From positions 2,691,874 through 2,755,873 of the forward strand of contig VZQC01001008.1 of the NCBI GenBank assembly GCA_009823505.1: a stretch of 64,000 bases of DNA, written 5' to 3'. Shown here piece after piece: positions 1-10,817 of the stretch. The notes below the pieces were generated by a model, which was given only the letters and a program-made list of their open reading frames with translations, ran no database searches and was not told where the DNA came from. Position 1 is the first letter of the stretch; each line of letters begins with the position of its first letter. The translations under genes were made by a program, and so were the position numbers. Origin of the DNA: Rhizomys pruinosus (Eukaryota > Chordata > Mammalia > Rodentia > Spalacidae).

Positions 1-2243
1 TAGTGGTTTAAAGACAGTTCTCTCAAAAACGCCATGTGGTGCTATGTGGGCGATCCAGAAGAACCAGGTCTTCTGCCAAGGAGCCAGGATCACACTGACC
101 CTCTTAAGCCGCTTTTTGGTGATCCCATCTTCACCTCCTCGAGACAAATTGCCCACCTTAAGAGATGTTTAAAAATCAAAGCAAGCGGAGGGGACCCAGC
201 TCAGGAGGATAAAAGATCGATCCAGACTCCAGGACCGCAATCGATAAGGCTCGCATGGGAAAAGAACTAACTGGCGAGGTCTCCCGCTTTAAGCTAACAT
301 ATCCATGCCAACATACCTCGAACTATCCAGCATGAATCCAAATGGACCATAAATCCACAACCATAGAGTCTCTAGAGCAGGAAGTCTCTGGAGATAAGAT
401 GAGATCTCGTAGTCACTGATAGCTGTCACGGTGCAGAGCGAGTCCTTAAAAGCAAGTACCTTCAGACCTAAGCAAGCCCGCCTTGCGATGCACTCAGAAC
501 TCCTCAGAGTGCTAGCGTGCAGTGGGAACTGGCTGCTAAGAAGCCCAGAGGGCGAGAGCCCGACGAACCGGAGGACAATCAGCATCAGCATCAAATGGTT
601 TCTCCGGGACACCACCAGAAATCCAAGCTCCACAAGACTAACCTCACCGGCCTTTGGCTAAACGATAAAACCGAGCAAATTCGAAACTAATCAGCTAGCC
701 CCAAGGAGCAATCACACCCTAATGTTCTATCTCTCCTAGAGAAAAGTGGAATACCGGGACTAAACTGTAAAAAATCTCTTCAAAAGTTAAAAATTTAAAA
801 AGTTAATAAATGGAATGTTTGATATCTGTTTAAAAAGCAAGAACACAACAGAAATGTAACCGCAATCCAAGAAAAATAGCTCACCCTGCACATATTCAGC
901 TACTAACGACATGTCGTGCCTCCAATTTACTTGAAACCGGTCTGCACATGGCTGTCAAAAGGCAGCTATAAGAAACAAACAGCATCAGACACAACGTAGC
1001 AAAGCACACTCCTTACGCAAATCTGTATTTTTAAACAGTTTTACTCCGCGACCCAAGCAGCGTCCTAAGCATCTCATGCGCCTCTCCCTGTCAACAAACT
1101 GAAAAACTTTATTATTATACAATTACATCTGGCACAAAATATAATCTATAATCTCAATGCTAGTTATCAATGGAGATCATAGCATATCCACCAATATAAA
1201 AGAAATTCTTAAACTTCAAGACCTTTAGAAGCGAGTCTAAGGGTTGCGTAACTGCTGCTTTTCTTATAAGTGGTCGAGGAATAGCTTAAGCTAAGAACCC
1301 TAGCCTGCAGCCCCCTGCAGCAAAACCTAGACCTACCTATGCGTTGCTGGATTCTTGCGCTGCACTATTTCAGTCCAAAGAAAGGGACAGATGGGGAAGT
1401 ATTGTCTACCGGCCCAGTGACAGCCACACCCGTCAAGGGTTTCGCGGTTTGGACCCAAACATGGGGGCGGCGATGCTCTATACGGTTTCAATAGCCACAC
1501 TGGGTATTAATAAGTGGAATCAAGGTCCTCATCTCAACAATAATACACCAGTCAATAGTTATTTAAAAGCACCAACCTGGTCGAGAAAGGGAAGAGAAAA
1601 AAAAATGAGCAACTTCAGCCACTAACACCTCCATAAAAACGGTACAGCATATCACCCCACCCTCCCATACCAATTAGAGTAAGATTGGCAGTGATCCGCT
1701 CCACGGCCGCTGTCTGCTAAGCCTTCCTTGAGCTAATAGCCAAAAATGCCGCGTAAGTCTTCATCCAAGGTCCCCGGGCGGTACTGCCCACAGAGCATCT
1801 TAATTCGTATGGCGGGCCAGGTTGTATCCCCTGCAGGTTACCAAAAAGGAGCAGAGACGCAGAAAATACTCCTGTCCATTTTAGCGAGAAGGCCGGGACG
1901 ACCCACCTCCAATTAGCCCGGTGTTCTCGCGTAGAAAATCCTTACCCAAAAAGGCAAAGGCGCAGCCCTTTCAAGAACTCTCTCTCACTGCCCCTCCATA
2001 GGCGACCCAGCCACACGAGCCAAAAATCGGTAGAGCCCTAGCCTCCATACACGACTATGCGCCAAGCACTGAGCGCCAAGTCCACCCTAAGTTTACCTCC
2101 GAGCTGGAACGCAGAGAATCCCAGGCTTCTGTCGACTGGTGGACTAATCAGACCGCCTGCACCCCATGCGGGTAACAAAATGTACCATTTTGGAACTCCG
2201 GCGTGTGAGAGAGCATTAAGCCTAAACAGCGATGAAAACTAAA
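1..2243. other. Error-rich assembly segment
   Basis: This stretch looks unlike the rest of the window. It has frequent CpG, no intact SINE, and many one- to three-base insertions relative to recognisable sequence. Bases 1-150 follow a minus-strand B2 with many indels. Bases ~165-290 then follow the unique flank found at ~5395-5500 in the same order (shared words TTAAGAGATG, AAAAATCAAAG, GCATGG). It ends at a single N. I read it as uncorrected long-read gap filling. Beyond ~300 I could not follow the alignment and recognise no gene or repeat. Confidence 0.65.
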
Positions 2244-2244
2244 N
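2244..2244. other. Single-N assembly join
   Basis: One ambiguous base separates the error-rich segment from normal sequence. The join falls inside a B2 SINE, whose 5' half is missing on the left side. Confidence 0.8.
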
Positions 2245-2320
2245 CATTGCACGACACGGGTGCACAGACCTACATGCAGACAGTACATTCGTACACATAC
2301 AGAAATAAATAAAATAAAAA
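2245..2320 (+). repeat. B2 SINE, 3' half
   Basis: Begins in the middle of a B2 (CATTGCACGACACGGGTG) and runs to its A-rich tail. The missing 5' half reflects the assembly join at 2244. Confidence 0.9.
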
Positions 2321-2337
2321 AAAAAAAGTTCACATTA

Positions 2338-2571
2338 GGGGCTGGAGAGATGGCTCAGCAGTTAAGAGCACTGACTGCTCTTGCAGAGGACCCAGGTTCA
2401 ATTTCCAGCACCCACATGGTGGGCTAAGAACTGTCTTTAACTCCAGTTCCAGGGGAATCTGACGCCCTCTTCTGACCTCCGAGGTCTTGCATGACACGGG
2501 TGCACAAACCTACATGCAGACAGTACATTCATACACATAAAAAATAATAAATAAATAAATTTTAAAAAAAG
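2338..2571 (+). repeat. B2 SINE, full length
   Basis: tRNA-related head, middle and A-rich tail are all present. It is flanked by the perfect 17-bp target-site duplication AAAAAAAGTTCACATTA at 2321-2337 and 2572-2588, so the insertion is fairly young. Confidence 0.95.
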
Positions 2572-2654
2572 AAAAAAAGTTCACATTAACCTCTACTCAG
2601 AATACATTCAGTATTGATGGTTACAGCACTCTGAAAATGTGGCTCCTCCAATCA

Positions 2655-2831
2655 AGAGTCAGGACTGAAGGGCTCAGAGGTTAGGAGCACTTGCTGTTCT
2701 TGCAGAGGACCAGAGTCTGGTTTCCAGCACCTACATGTTCCAGGGTATCTGACAATCTTCTGTTGGCCTCTGTGGGCATCAGACACATACATACATGCAA
2801 GTAAAACACTGATATACACATTAAAAAAACC
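2655..2831 (+). repeat. Old B2-family SINE
   Basis: Diverged copy with recognisable head (GGCTCAGAGGTTAGGAGCAC), middle and tail. Confidence 0.75.
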
Positions 2832-4354
2832 TCAGGATCTAAGGACTTGCTCTTGAATTTGGTCTGCCTTGAACCTGCCTTTGATGAGCAGGCCATGGCA
2901 GAAGAAGCCGCACAGTCTCCCTGGTCCTATGGTAAGACTCACTCTGGGAAAGCCAACTGCCAAGTAAGAAGTCCAGCTATCCCTGAACTACACTTGGCTT
3001 GTCAAGCTTACAATGCCACCTGTAGGTACTCCTACTGCACGTCTAGCTGTACTCCAAGCTGCAAGCCCACATCGACTACCAGCTGTGACATGACTGAGGC
3101 ATTGGGGATATCAATGTGGTTACCGCTGGCAGGTGTCACATGCACCATCTCAAGCAGGAGCTGTGCAGCAGAGCTCTAACTTCCTGATCCACAAGATCCT
3201 AAGCAAATGAAATGGGAGTTGCTGAATGCCACTTCATTGCATGGCCACGGTGTCGGCAACAATGACCAAAGAGTTATTTCCTGACTGGCTCTGTCACATT
3301 TTGTACTTCAGAAGACAATGTAAGACCCAAGTCATAATAGCCAGAATGGAAGTTATATTCTTGTAACAGAACGAAGCCTCAAACCTCAATATTTTCACTC
3401 AAGAAAAATGTTTTCTGTTCAAGCCAAGAACTTCTGATCCCCCTACTGTGAAGAACTAAGCCCTCTCATCTTGTGCCACCATCATCTCAGATTGCCACAG
3501 CACAGACAGAAATAACAGCATTTCCCAAATGTTGACAGCTTGCTGCTATCCTGCAACATCACTTCTAAAAAATTACCCCAGATTGATAGCCAAGTGTGAC
3601 ACAGATGGTTGCCCTCCTTTTCTTCTTTTGAATTACAGAAACCAGTTTATTTTATGGGGCCCACAGCTGCCTAGACAGAGGCTACATTCCCTGGTCTCTC
3701 TTGCGGCCATGCATGCCATCTAACTAAACTCAGTAAGTGGAACGTGACAGAGTCCATACTTGGTCATCTTACAGGTGCCAGCCCTTTCTCTCTACTTTAT
3801 TATTTTTTTGTGGAGACTTCAGGACAACATGTCAGTGTCAGACTAAGGTGGCATTTGAGCACTTTATACTACAGCTCCTTTACCTACCTTTATTTTATGC
3901 TCATACACATTTGTATCTCTCCTCTGATCTCTACTTTTGAATTGCTGTTACTTTACTGAACTCCCATTTTCTTTACTTAACTGAACTTCTAACTCACAGT
4001 TGGCCTCCTTTGAAGGCATGAATTCTCTTGATGTGGAACCTAGACCACACAGTGTAGGAAAAAGGAGAGTAGATTCAAAGGTAGATGGTCCTGCTTTTCA
4101 TCCTGGGGGGCTTACACAAACCCTCAGGTCCACTGATAGAACCTGCAGCCAAAGTACTTCCTGAGAATAAAGAAAGGGTAAATATCAGCCTTTCGCATAG
4201 TCTAATGTTAGACAGCTCCCCCATCTCAAAGTAACCTCCCAAGATTGAAAGAAAGGATACACATGAGGCCGTGTACAACTCCCCTGTCTAATGTTGTGAG
4301 GCTTCCCCCATCTTAAATCTTATGGTCGGTTCAAATGATACAGGAACTGGCCTC
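2832..4354. other. Non-repetitive intergenic or Mcee intron 2 sequence
   Basis: I recognise no exon or repeat here. A 110-codon open frame at 2847-3179 matches nothing I know. If Mcee exon 3 lies left of the window, this is Mcee intron 2. Confidence 0.4.
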
Positions 4355-4530
4355 ATAGCTAAAAGTATACACTCTGGAAATAACCCAAATCCGGGCTAGA
4401 ACCTGAGCCTTGCAACACACACCTCCAGCTACTGTGGACCCTCCAGCTAAGTCTCAGTTCTTTCACCTGTCATATGGGGTTGGTAACATTCAAACAGAGT
4501 AACTTCAAGAATTCAAGACAATAATGTGTT
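4355..4530 (+). repeat. MIR SINE remnant
   Basis: Decayed match to the MIR core and 3' part (CTCAGTTCTTTCACCTGTCATATGGGG resembles the MIR 'cctcagtttcctcatctgtaaaatgggg' block). Confidence 0.5.
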
Positions 4531-4569
4531 TTAAGAATTTCATATACCGCCAAAGGAGACGTAATGTGC

Positions 4570-4765
4570 TTGTTAGCTGTCAAGATGGCTCTAGGCCTTT
4601 CCATGTGCTATTTCCTCTGCTTGGAATAGCTTTCTTCCCTTGTTCACCCACAAATTCCTTTACAGCCATTATAACCCAGGCCTTATGAAACCTTCCCAGC
4701 TCCTTGGCCTGAGCATTCTACTTCCTCATCATTTGTGTTACTGAGAAGACACACATATTAGTTCC
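4570..4765 (+). repeat. L2 LINE 3' remnant
   Basis: Retains the L2 pattern of GGCCTTTCCATGTGCT, then CTCTGCTTGGAATAGC, then ATGAAACCTTCCCAGC. Confidence 0.5.
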
Positions 4766-5142
4766 ATTTATCATAGAATATTTTATTTGGTTGTTTAAAT
4801 ATCTGGCCATCCTAATCAGGGATATAGTCCAGGTATTTTGCTGAATTTCAAGTACTTAGTAGAAACTAGGTTCTCATACATGAACACATCCTTGATTTCA
4901 TTGTAGAATCAATCCACCTCTCCTCTGGATTAGGAATGAAGCTTGACTAGTAATTGTGTTATTATGTCTAGCAAAGGAATTGTCCTATCAAATTAATTTA
5001 AATTGAAGCCTAATTGGTATTGCTGGTATTCTAAAAAGGCAGTTATCTGAACATGAACAACTGCAGATAATGTTCTCTAATGAGGATGTTCTAACCTAAC
5101 ATTTCTTCAGGTTTTCTTAGAAACCATTAGCAAATGCATTTT

Positions 5143-5381
5143 TAAAATTTTTATTTATTTTTTATGTGTATGAATGTACTGTCTGCATGTAGGTTTGTGC
5201 ACCTGTGTCGTGTAATGCCGCGGAGGTCAGAAGAGGTTGTTGGATTCCCCTGGAACTGGAGTTCTCTTGGAACTGGAGTTAAAGACAGTTCTCAACCGCC
5301 ATGTGGGTGCTGGGGATCGAACCCGGGTCCTCTGCAAGAGCAGTCAACACTCTTAACCGCTAGGCCATCTCTCCAGCCCCC
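5143..5381 (-). repeat. B2 SINE with 17-bp internal duplication
   Basis: Full-length B2 with perfect 14-bp target-site duplication AGCAAATGCATTTT at 5129-5142 and 5382-5395. The GGAACTGGAGTT block is present twice in tandem. The head of this copy and its right flank are the sequence repeated, with errors, at window positions 1-290. Confidence 0.95.
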
Positions 5382-5411
5382 AGCAAATGCATTTTAAGAG
5401 ATGGTAAAAAT

Positions 5412-5568
5412 CAAAGGCCAGAGGGACATCTCAGTAGGTAAAGGCACTTGTCATCAGACCTCAGGTCAATCCCTAGGACCCGCATGGTGGAAGAAGAGAA
5501 CTGACTCCTGGAAGCTGTCCTCTAACTTCCACACTCATGCTATCCTATGTGCATAAAAAATAAATAAG
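5412..5568 (+). repeat. B3-type SINE
   Basis: Head resembles GGACATCTCAGTAGGTAAAG, followed by GACCCGCATGGTGGAAG, CTGTCCTCTAACTTCC and an A-rich tail, the layout of rodent B3. Confidence 0.7.
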
Positions 5569-5570
5569 TT

Positions 5571-5669
5571 GGGGCTGGAGAGATGGCTCATCAGTTAAGA
5601 GCAGTGACTGCTTTTGCAGAGGACCCAGGTTTGATTCCCAGCATCCACAGGGCGGCTAAGAACGGTCTT
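5571..5669 (+). repeat. B2 SINE, 5' half
   Basis: The B2 head through GGCGGCTAAGAACGGTCTT is present. The element stops where a B1 begins and its 3' half does not resume. Confidence 0.85.
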
Positions 5670-5670
5670 A

Positions 5671-5830
5671 GGCTGGGCGTGGTGGCACATGCCTTTAATC
5701 CCAGTACTCTGGAGGCAGAGGCAGGCAGATCTCTGTGAGTTCAAGGCCAGCCTGGTTTACTTAGAGAGCTCCAGGACAGCTGGGACTAAAGGGAGACCCT
5801 GTCTCAAAAAGACAAAAAAAAAAAAAAAAA
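5671..5830 (+). repeat. B1 SINE
   Basis: Near full-length B1 from GGCTGGGCGTGGTGGC to a poly-A tail, inserted into the preceding B2. Confidence 0.95.
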
Positions 5831-6335
5831 GTAAAAAATTTAAAATGCAGTAATTGAAAATGAATTATTTTATAAAAGGAAATGGACATTAGAATACTGG
5901 GGATATAGCTTGGTGGTCTCTCACATGTTTAGCTTGTGAGAGTTCAATCTCACAAACTAGGAACAAAAACCTTAGCATGTCTATGAAATTTTTATTTTAT
6001 AAATTTTTTTACCTGCCTAATTTCCTTGTTGTGGTGAAAAGCATTTATATTCTTATTACATTATTTACATTCTTATTATATTTAGCCAATAAATCTTAGA
6101 CCCAAGACTCTACCCACTTCATTGACCTTTATAAAGTCTATTGAATTTAGTCTTCAATAAAGTACATTATTGTTATTCTTATAGTTTTCAAGAAGGAAAA
6201 TGTGTGTATGTGTGTGTGTATTTCAAAGAAGAATAATAGTATCATTCCATTAAAAAACATAATAAATTGTTTTAAAAAGCACAAAGCCTTTTGTGGAGGA
6301 GAGATAAAGAAGCAACACTAAAAAGACGAACCCAC
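5831..6335. other. AT-rich Mcee intron 2 sequence
   Basis: AT-rich sequence with a short TG tract near 6202-6222. I see no exon, including no match for the Mcee C-terminal exon on either strand. Confidence 0.5.
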
Positions 6336-6673
6336 CTCAATGCAAATGTGGTGTATTCCTCCAGCCTTGTTTCTCTGCAGAAAGCTTTCAATGGGACTGT
6401 CACTTCCCAGTGGGTGAAGCAGTTCTATCTTGGTGTTTCCCAGGTTGACAAAAACAACAGATACTCCATGTTCTGGAAGAGGGACCACCTCACTTACCTG
6501 GGCCCCCAGAACATCCTTATAAAATGATGAGGCCTTTTCCAGATCTGGCACTGCTACGGCCACATGATTGAGCTGCCCTAGGTTCCATGGCAGCCTGGCC
6601 GACGGATGCAAGAACTGTGACGTGGAAAAGCCCCTCCCCATGGGAAATGGAGTTTGGACTCTGGAGAAAAGGC
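6336..6673 (-). CDS. Mcee: Mcee coding exon 2
   Basis: 338 nt. The acceptor is a pyrimidine tract ending TTTTTAG|GCC and the donor is GAG|GTGGGT. It completes the split Gly codon and encodes through the His-His-Ile-Cys-Ile-Glu segment of the VOC module. The exon ends in phase 0. Confidence 0.95.
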
Positions 6674-9600
6674 CTAAAAAGAAAAAAAAATTGAACTGCC
6701 ATTGATTTGAGAATTAATGTATTTCTACAGTTAATTTTTAAAACTAAACAAATAGCTATAGGATTCATTCGTAGATATTTACATATCTATGCTTTTAATT
6801 ATTGAAATTAAATAAGGGGAGAGAAATGGAAAACCTTATGTCAAAACTACTCTGCTCTGCCAAGAATTAAAAAGTTTTGTATCAGCCAAGCCTGGTGGTA
6901 CAGGTCTGTAATCCCAACTATTCTGGAGACTGGAGAGTTTCAAACTCAAGGCCTGTCTGGGCTACACAATGTATTCAAGGCCAGCCTGGGCATGTCTCAA
7001 AATGAAAAATAGCACTAAGGCTATAGGGTCAAACTACAGTTCAAAAAAAAAAAAATTAAGCTATTTGTCTATAATTAAAATACAAGTCTGAGCTTCAACT
7101 GCATTCTAAATGGAGAAATGATGTTTTTCATAATAACTTATATACTTCATATTAACTGCATAGTAAGAATTATTTACAAATGTCTGCATGTAGCTGGGCG
7201 TGGTGGCGCGCGCCTTTAATCCCAGTACTGGGGAGATAGAGGTAGGCGTATCTCTGTGGGTTCAAGGCCAGCCTGGTCTACAGAGCGAGCTCCAGGACAG
7301 CTGGTACTAAAAGGGAGACTCTGCCTCAAAAATACCAAAAAAAAAAAAATTAAAATAAAAAAATGTCTGCATGTTACAGAAGTTTGACTGTGGTTGTAAA
7401 ACAATAACATCTATGAGAAGAGTAAGGAATTTTCTTTCCAACCTATATGCATTGTTTTATGTTATGCCATAAATTCACAAAAGGTATATCTATACAGTAC
7501 TTTCAGTGCACAGTTTACTAAATGTCAACTAAGGAAAACACCTAACTGCTGGGGACAACCAAGATCAAGGAGAACACAACGTGTGAGGATTACTTTGGAA
7601 ACCACAGTTTTACAATATTTCTTTTATAATGTTGATGGACTGGAGGAAGAACTACTTCTGAATGTTAAGAAACCCCTGCTCATTCAAGAACTGAAGATGA
7701 TGAAGGGGTGTTACTTTGCTTCCTCGCTTCCTAAACACTGGGCTTTAAGAGCCAGGCTCCCTAGAAGATATACAGTAAATATACACATATATGTGGCAAA
7801 TATAGAACTGTAAAATACAGCACTTAATTTAGGCTAAGAAGGTCTTCTACTATGTCCCCCCTATATTACAGATGACTGAAACAGCTAAAAGTTCTCTTCA
7901 CCAATAGCTTAATGTGGTCCAGTGGTACTGGGTCATTATGAAATCTAACTGTATTAATACCCAAGACACACATACAAATATAAATGTACAAATGAAAATG
8001 AACCCCTCAGAAAAATATCCAATCTTTACAGTGACATGCTCATATTTTCTAGTCTAGCTCAATTTTCAAAGCATACTAGTCTCACCCACCAAATATTTGT
8101 CAGTCTATTGTGAAGATTAGATAGTTGGTGCCCAACAACGTAATACAGTACCAGGCACACACAGGAGGTGCACAGTGATTCTACCCATTATTACTGCTAA
8201 GGACATACAATGATAGCCTGCCAATGAACGCAATGAGTCCTTACCATAAACCCATCTCATGAGGGCATGGTGATAATGCTAACGACCAAATCCCTGGGTG
8301 AGCTGCTCCTTCCTTCTCTCTCTCCTGAGTGTGTCACTGGTAATGGTCGTTCAACACAAACATATTTGTATTAAAAAAGGCTAGCAATGGATAAGATCAG
8401 GGAGTTTCTAGATAGCATGTGCATTAAGAAGTTGCTCTGTGGGCGGGTGTGGTGGTGCATGCCTTTAATCCCAGCCCTTGGGAAGCAGAGGCAGACAGAT
8501 TTCTGTGAGATGGAGGCCAGTGTGGTCTAGTGAGTTCCAGACTAGACTGCAGGAGAGACCCTATCTCAAAAAGCCAAAACAAAAAAAAAAAGTTGCTTTG
8601 TCTGTGAAGTCGTAAGGGCATGTCAGGTGCTGAATCCAGGTGGTGTGACCACTCCTAGGCAGAGGTACTTCTGTAGGAGATGGGCAGTGGGAGGCTTTAC
8701 CACAGACCTCCTTACAGCAGTAGGAACATTATAGAAACACAAAGGAGCAAATTCCAGGATGACTAAGTAAGACCAGTTTGCCTTGGGGACATTTCAAAAC
8801 CTCTGGCCCTCTAAAGGAAGCCCAACCCAACAGCAATTGAGACTTTCATTGTGGTCTTTTGCTGTAACTTTCTTATTCGGTTTACTAGGACATCACTTTT
8901 TCCTTTACAGAAAAATCTCTTTTTATCTTAGCAAAATAGAAAGACAACAGTAGGGTTTTTTTTTTAATTATTTTTAATGTGTACGAGTGTACTGTCTGCA
9001 TGTAGGTTGGTGCACCCATTGTGCAATGCCGCAGAGGTCAGAAGAGGGTGTTGGATTCCCCTGGAACTGGAGTTAAAGACGGTTCTTAGCTGTCATGTGA
9101 ATGCTGGGAATCGAACCCGGGTCTTCTGTAAGAGCAGTCAGTGCTCTTAACTGCTGAGCCATCTCACCAGCCCCAACAGTAGTTTTATATACTGTGGTTA
9201 CAAAGCTTCCAAAGCCATGTAGGCTGATCTTATCTGTAGGGATGGTACTGGATTGAAGAGGACAGTAGCACTTTTTATTGGTTTTATTTGGTTCCTGGAG
9301 TATATATTTTAGGAACAGAGCGGAAAGCTACAGCCGTACCAGTGAAAACTAGATAGTGGCTTTTTTTTTTTTTTAATGAAAGGAAAGGATACAAAAACTG
9401 TCAACAAACTCCTCAGATATTTAGTAACATTATAACATTAGTGACTACCAGGGAAGGCAAGTGGGATACACTGAAATATACTCAACAAGCAAGCAAGCAA
9501 GCAAGAGAGAGAGAAAGAGAGAAAGGGAGGGAGGGGAAAGAAAGGAGAAAGGAAAGAGAAAGAAAGGAAGGAAGGAAGGAAGGAAGGAAGGAAGGAAGGA

Positions 9601-9695
9601 AGGAAGGAAGGAAGGAAGGAAGGAAGGAAGGAGAAAGAAAGAAAGAAAGGAAGGAAGGAAGGAAGGAAGGAAGGAAGGAAGGAAGGAAGGAAGGA

Positions 9696-9775
<80 letters not shown>

Positions 9776-10772
9776 GAAAGAGAGAAAGAGAGAAAGAGAG
9801 AAAGAGAAAGAAAGAAAGGCAAGAAATTGGAATCTTTATAGATTTCTGGTCAATATGTAAATGATGCTGCTATCACGGAATGGTTCAGCATTTCCTCAAC
9901 AAAAATTAAGCACAGAATTATCATAGGCCATTCCATTCCTGAGCTGCCAAACCCAAACAAAAGAGTGTACACTGATGTTCACAGCAGTAATATTCCCATA
10001 AACATGCAATGGGCTAAGTACTGACTTATGGCATAACATGGAAGAACCTCAAAAACATCATGCTAAATGATGAGAGCTAGACATAAAAGGTCATACACAG
10101 GGTGAGCCCACTTACATCAGCTATCTAGCAAGGTAACTAACTCCACAGAGACGGGGTGAATTAGTGATTGCCATAGGCTGGAGGGAGGAGAAAAACTGGA
10201 GTCACAGCTGAATACATGTAGGCTTCTTTCAGGGTAATATTGCAACTAGACAAGTTAAAGGTCACAGGTGCACAACATAGAGAATGTAATAAACACTGCA
10301 CCTTTTAACAGTTATGTGAACATGGCGAAAGGAGTAAAGAGCTATTATTCCAGCAATAAGAACCTACCATTCAAATCCTATAGACCAAGAAAATGGTGAA
10401 GTACAAGGAATAAAGAGTTTAAAACAATGTGCTGTTTTTCATTTTACTAATGTATGACTGTCAAGTAGAAATCATCTATGCTAAAAATATACAATGTGCT
10501 AAGGGCTGGAGAGGCAGCTTGGCAGTTAAGAACACTGGCCGTTCTTGCAGAAGACCTGGGTTCAAATTCAAATGTAAGCTAATAACCATCTCTAACTCCA
10601 GTTCCAGGGGAAGCCAATGTCCTCTTCTGTCCTCCTCAGGCATTGCATGATATGGGTGCACTTGCATACATTCACACAATACATGCATACATATAAAATA
10701 AAAATAAAGCAAGAAAATATACAATGTGATGTTTTGATATATGTATACCTTATGGATTAATACATCAAGTTA

Positions 10773-10817
<45 letters not shown>

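Noticed and set aside
765..900. Possible continued alignment of the error-rich segment with ~5790-5880
   Set aside because: AT-rich words match in order, but the spacing would need nearly two-fold length inflation, so I do not claim it.
2338..2410. tRNA-like heads of B2 SINEs as tRNA genes
   Set aside because: These are the tRNA-derived promoters of SINEs (A and B boxes) followed by SINE bodies, not functional tRNAs.
2847..3179. 110-codon Cys/Ser-rich frame
   Set aside because: Not recognised as any family, lacks a plausible exon border, and no paralogue phrase is evident. Could be an old retrocopy but unsupported.
9441..9860. Lys/Glu/Arg-rich 139-codon frame
   Set aside because: Pure consequence of the GGAA/GAAA microsatellite.
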